Below, piece after piece: positions 4,409 to 6,006 of a DNA stretch of 6,006 bases; the stretch's first letter is position 1; every line of letters starts with the position of its first letter. This DNA is from JBBRLG01 sp038231495 (GTDB lineage Bacteria; Planctomycetota; Planctomycetia; Gemmatales; Gemmataceae). A program made the translations under genes and the position numbers. The notes under the pieces were generated by a model. It did no database searches and had not been told where the DNA came from. It saw only the letters and a list, made by a program, of their open reading frames with translations. The stretch covers positions 1-6,006 of the forward strand of contig JBBRLG010000464.1 in the NCBI GenBank assembly GCA_038231495.1, given 5' to 3'.

Positions 4409-5833
4409 TCACGCGCTGCCCGACACCGTTTGCAGATCGGCACGCTGAGCCTCGTAGGTCTGGTTGAAGGCCAGCACCTTCGGGTCGGGCGGCGTGTTCG
4501 ACGCCTGGCACGCTTGCAGGTACACCGCCGGCCACCAGTTCTCGTGCCGCGTCAGGCCGGCGTCACGCACCGTTGCCCAGTTACTCAGGATGCGCGTCCA
4601 ACACTCGCTGCCGTAGTCCAACGCCTGCTTCCAGTCGCCGACTTGCGGGATGTACCACTGCCGGCCGAGTTGGGCGTGCAACACTTCGTCGGCCCAGTCG
4701 TAATCCTGGATCGTGCCGATCAACGGCAACCCGGACTCGACGCCGACCTCCCATTCGTAACGCTTGCCCGTCCTGGTCATCAAACCCTGTTCGATGAAAT
4801 AGAGTACCGCGTGCCGTGCCAACGGCGTGCATTCGGTGTTCAGCCGCAGCGACCAGTTGTAAGTGATACGAGCCTGGGTCCAATCGACGCCCAGTGCCGC
4901 GAAACCGACCTCGCCCATCATCGCGTGCCGGGCCTCGTCCCAGAGCTGGCGCGACATGTCGCGGTAGTAGCCCCACGGCTTGCCCTTCGTTTCGTAGATG
5001 ATGCTCGCCATCATCTCCGGCACGTCCACTTCGCGCAGGCGCTTGAAGAGCATCATCAGCGCCTTGGCCCGCGCGGGGAAGTCGGCATCATACAGGAACG
5101 CCTCGGCGTTGACGCCCTGGTTATAGAGGTCCTGAAAACGCTCGTCGCGTCGCGGCACCGGATCGTAGACGTACGGCGTGGCCGAGTGCAGGCGTACGAC
5201 CGGCTTGCCCGACGGCGGCGCGGCGCCGTCCAGACCCTCGGCGGCGGCCAAACAATCGTCCAACAACGTGAGCCACGGTTGCATGGCCGCGCGGCCGGCG
5301 TCATCGACCAGGCAGGCAAGGGCGCGCGTGCCGAAGTCGATCGTGTCCGCCAGTTCCAGCCGGGCGAACCGGCACACGCGCACCGACGGCGCGTCGGCGA
5401 GGGGGTTGGTGTCGGCCAGGTGTTTGGCCAGGGCCGCGTCCAGGGCGGGCAACGCTTTTGCATAGACGCCGACCAGCAGTTCGCCGGTCGTGGGCGCCGC
5501 CAGGATTTCGTCGAAGAAGATTTCCAATGCCGGGTCGGGCACGGCTTCCAGTCCCAGCGGCGGCTCGCGCATTTCGCCGATGCGGGTGCGCAACGCCTGG
5601 ACGTGTTCGGCACACAGGTAGGCGTGCAGCGAAAAGCCGGTTTTGAGTTCGTAGATTGGCTCCGCGGTAATGCGAGCGGTAAGGATTTGATGCAGCCGTT
5701 GAAAGGCGTAGTGATAGCGCTTGAGCCGGGCGACGCAGGCCTCGACGCCCAGGCCGGGCCGGGCCGCCTCGGCGACGGTGGCCAGGCCCGCGAGCATCGG
5801 CAGACCCTTGTACGATTGGTAGGCGGCGGTCAT
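4409..5833 (-). CDS. Putative ferritin-like diiron protein of unknown substrate
   Basis: The 474-residue protein is predicted to be almost all helical, with no signal peptide or membrane segment. The C-terminal half (about 255-400) carries what looks like a ferritin-like four-helix diiron site. Candidate ligands are E273 or E281 on helix one, E300xxH303 in LWDEARHAMMGE on helix two, E334 or E348 on helix three, and E383xxH386 in DYDWADEVLHAQLGRQW on helix four. The DEARH and DEVLHAQLGRQW signatures resemble the DUF455/MiaE-like branch of ferritin-like proteins, but this is pattern matching. The N-terminal 250 residues are helical and I cannot assign them; E62, E76, H77 and E160 are noted in case they form a second, degenerate site. 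Possible roles are a diiron oxygenase or hydroxylase, or metal or redox handling. ATG at 5833 is preceded by GGAGA (5841-5845) at 7 bases. It is the first gene of an operon with the 173-residue gene. Confidence 0.75.
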   Translation of the reverse strand: MTAAYQSYKGLPMLAGLATVAEAARPGLGVEACVARLKRYHYAFQRLHQILTARITAEPIYELKTGFSLHAYLCAEHVQALRTRIGEMREPPLGLEAVPDPALEIFFDEILAAPTTGELLVGVYAKALPALDAALAKHLADTNPLADAPSVRVCRFARLELADTIDFGTRALACLVDDAGRAAMQPWLTLLDDCLAAAEGLDGAAPPSGKPVVRLHSATPYVYDPVPRRDERFQDLYNQGVNAEAFLYDADFPARAKALMMLFKRLREVDVPEMMASIIYETKGKPWGYYRDMSRQLWDEARHAMMGEVGFAALGVDWTQARITYNWSLRLNTECTPLARHAVLYFIEQGLMTRTGKRYEWEVGVESGLPLIGTIQDYDWADEVLHAQLGRQWYIPQVGDWKQALDYGSECWTRILSNWATVRDAGLTRHENWWPAVYLQACQASNTPPDPKVLAFNQTYEAQRADLQTVSGSA

Positions 5834-5878
5834 CGGGCCATCTCCGGGTCGGGCGGACGACGTTGAGCAGACGTGGGT

Positions 5879-5884
5879 ATTCTA
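5879..5884 (-). promoter_or_regulatory. Candidate -10 box for the two-gene operon
   Basis: On the minus strand this reads TAGAAT, about 45 bases before the ATG at 5833. No convincing -35 lies upstream. Low confidence. Confidence 0.25.
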
Positions 5885-5892
5885 AATGGCTG

Positions 5893-5918
5893 GAGCGTAA
5901 AGGGAAAGCATGACGCTC
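5893..5918. repeat. Hairpin 1 of the right-edge cluster
   Basis: GAGCGT (5893-5898) pairs with ACGCTC (5913-5918) around a 14-base loop. It is weaker than the next two but continues the same run of stems. Confidence 0.4.
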
Positions 5919-5924
5919 GTTGGC

Positions 5925-5944
5925 GCACCCGGTACTTCGGGTGC
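5925..5944. repeat. Hairpin 2 of the right-edge cluster
   Basis: GCACCCG (5925-5931) pairs with CGGGTGC (5938-5944) around a 6-base loop, GTACTT. No T run follows on either strand. Confidence 0.65.
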
Positions 5945-5950
5945 AAGATG

Positions 5951-5975
5951 GTGCCTAACCGCGAAGCGGTTGCAC
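5951..5975. repeat. Hairpin 3 of the right-edge cluster
   Basis: AACCGC (5957-5962) pairs with GCGGTT (5966-5971) around GAA. The stem is extended by GTGC (5951-5954) with GCAC (5972-5975) across a CT bulge, giving 10 pairs. Confidence 0.65.
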
Positions 5976-5980
5976 AACCG

Positions 5981-6006
5981 AGCCGGGGGTCGCGTACGCG
6001 CGCACC
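5981..6006. repeat. Partial fourth inverted repeat cut by the window end
   Basis: AGCCGGGGGT (5981-5990) is followed by the palindrome CGCGTACGCG (5991-6000), and the window ends in CACC. If this is the opening arm of a stem, the complementary arm should continue as CCCGG just past 6006. That part is inferred. Confidence 0.35.

Noticed and set aside
4384..4443. Longer GTG start for the 173-residue protein
   Set aside because: It would overlap the upstream gene by 35 bases, and the added residues include a CKRCRAARECNG stretch made of the other gene's end. AGGA lies well placed for the ATG at 4383. The two cysteine pairs of that stretch are therefore not read as a zinc site.
4403..5866. 487-residue plus-strand open frame opposite the ferritin-like gene
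   Set aside because: It mirrors the minus-strand gene almost exactly, as high GC at third codon positions produces. It has no motifs and no good start context, whereas the minus strand has ExxH motifs and a Shine-Dalgarno.
5862..5959. Integron attC site (GTTGAGC at 5862 and GCCTAAC at 5953 fit GTTRRRY and RYYYAAC)
   Set aside because: The two cores are in the wrong order for one attC on either strand. GCCTAAC has no matching GTTRRRY partner at proper spacing, and both patterns are loose enough to occur by chance.

Overview
The window is GC-rich bacterial DNA with six protein genes and compact spacing. The best guess for its origin is a planctomycete, probably near Gemmataceae. That guess rests on three things: high GC with long antisense reading frames; the 159-residue exported protein at 1357-1836, whose core (PTDGVWLLDYRAGKLLGT) resembles conserved hypothetical proteins I associate with planctomycetes; and intergenic gaps rich in hairpin repeats. 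This is an inference from memory, not a database result.

Layout: (1) 1-64 holds the end of a repeat element cut by the window edge, then a 35-nt AT-rich palindrome that can terminate the next gene. (2) 87-1148 (-) encodes a lipoprotein of the endonuclease/exonuclease/phosphatase (EEP) fold. (3) 1149-1356 is a divergent promoter region. (4) 1357-1836 (+) encodes a small membrane-anchored or exported protein of unknown function. (5) 1837-1938 carries a perfect 18-bp hairpin. (6) 1939-3126 (+) encodes a cytoplasmic receiver-histidine kinase hybrid. (7) 3123-3258 is a 136-bp MITE-like element inserted at the kinase stop codon, flanked by an 8-bp near-identical direct repeat. (8) 3332-3847 (+) encodes a stand-alone receiver protein of the KPW type. 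(9) Tail-to-tail with it, 5833-4409 and 4383-3862 (-) form a two-gene operon: a putative ferritin-like diiron protein, then a 173-residue protein of unknown function. (10) 5885-6006 holds a run of hairpins that continues off the right edge. No stretch above 300 bases lacks a gene.

The kinase and the receiver form a plausible local two-component or phosphorelay pair. The kinase has no sensor or membrane segment and the receiver has no output domain, so both the input and the final effector must lie elsewhere. The least described parts are the diiron-like protein with its operon partner and the MITE family, of which two copies are visible. I see no CRISPR array, tRNA, rRNA, transposase or recognisable defence system.
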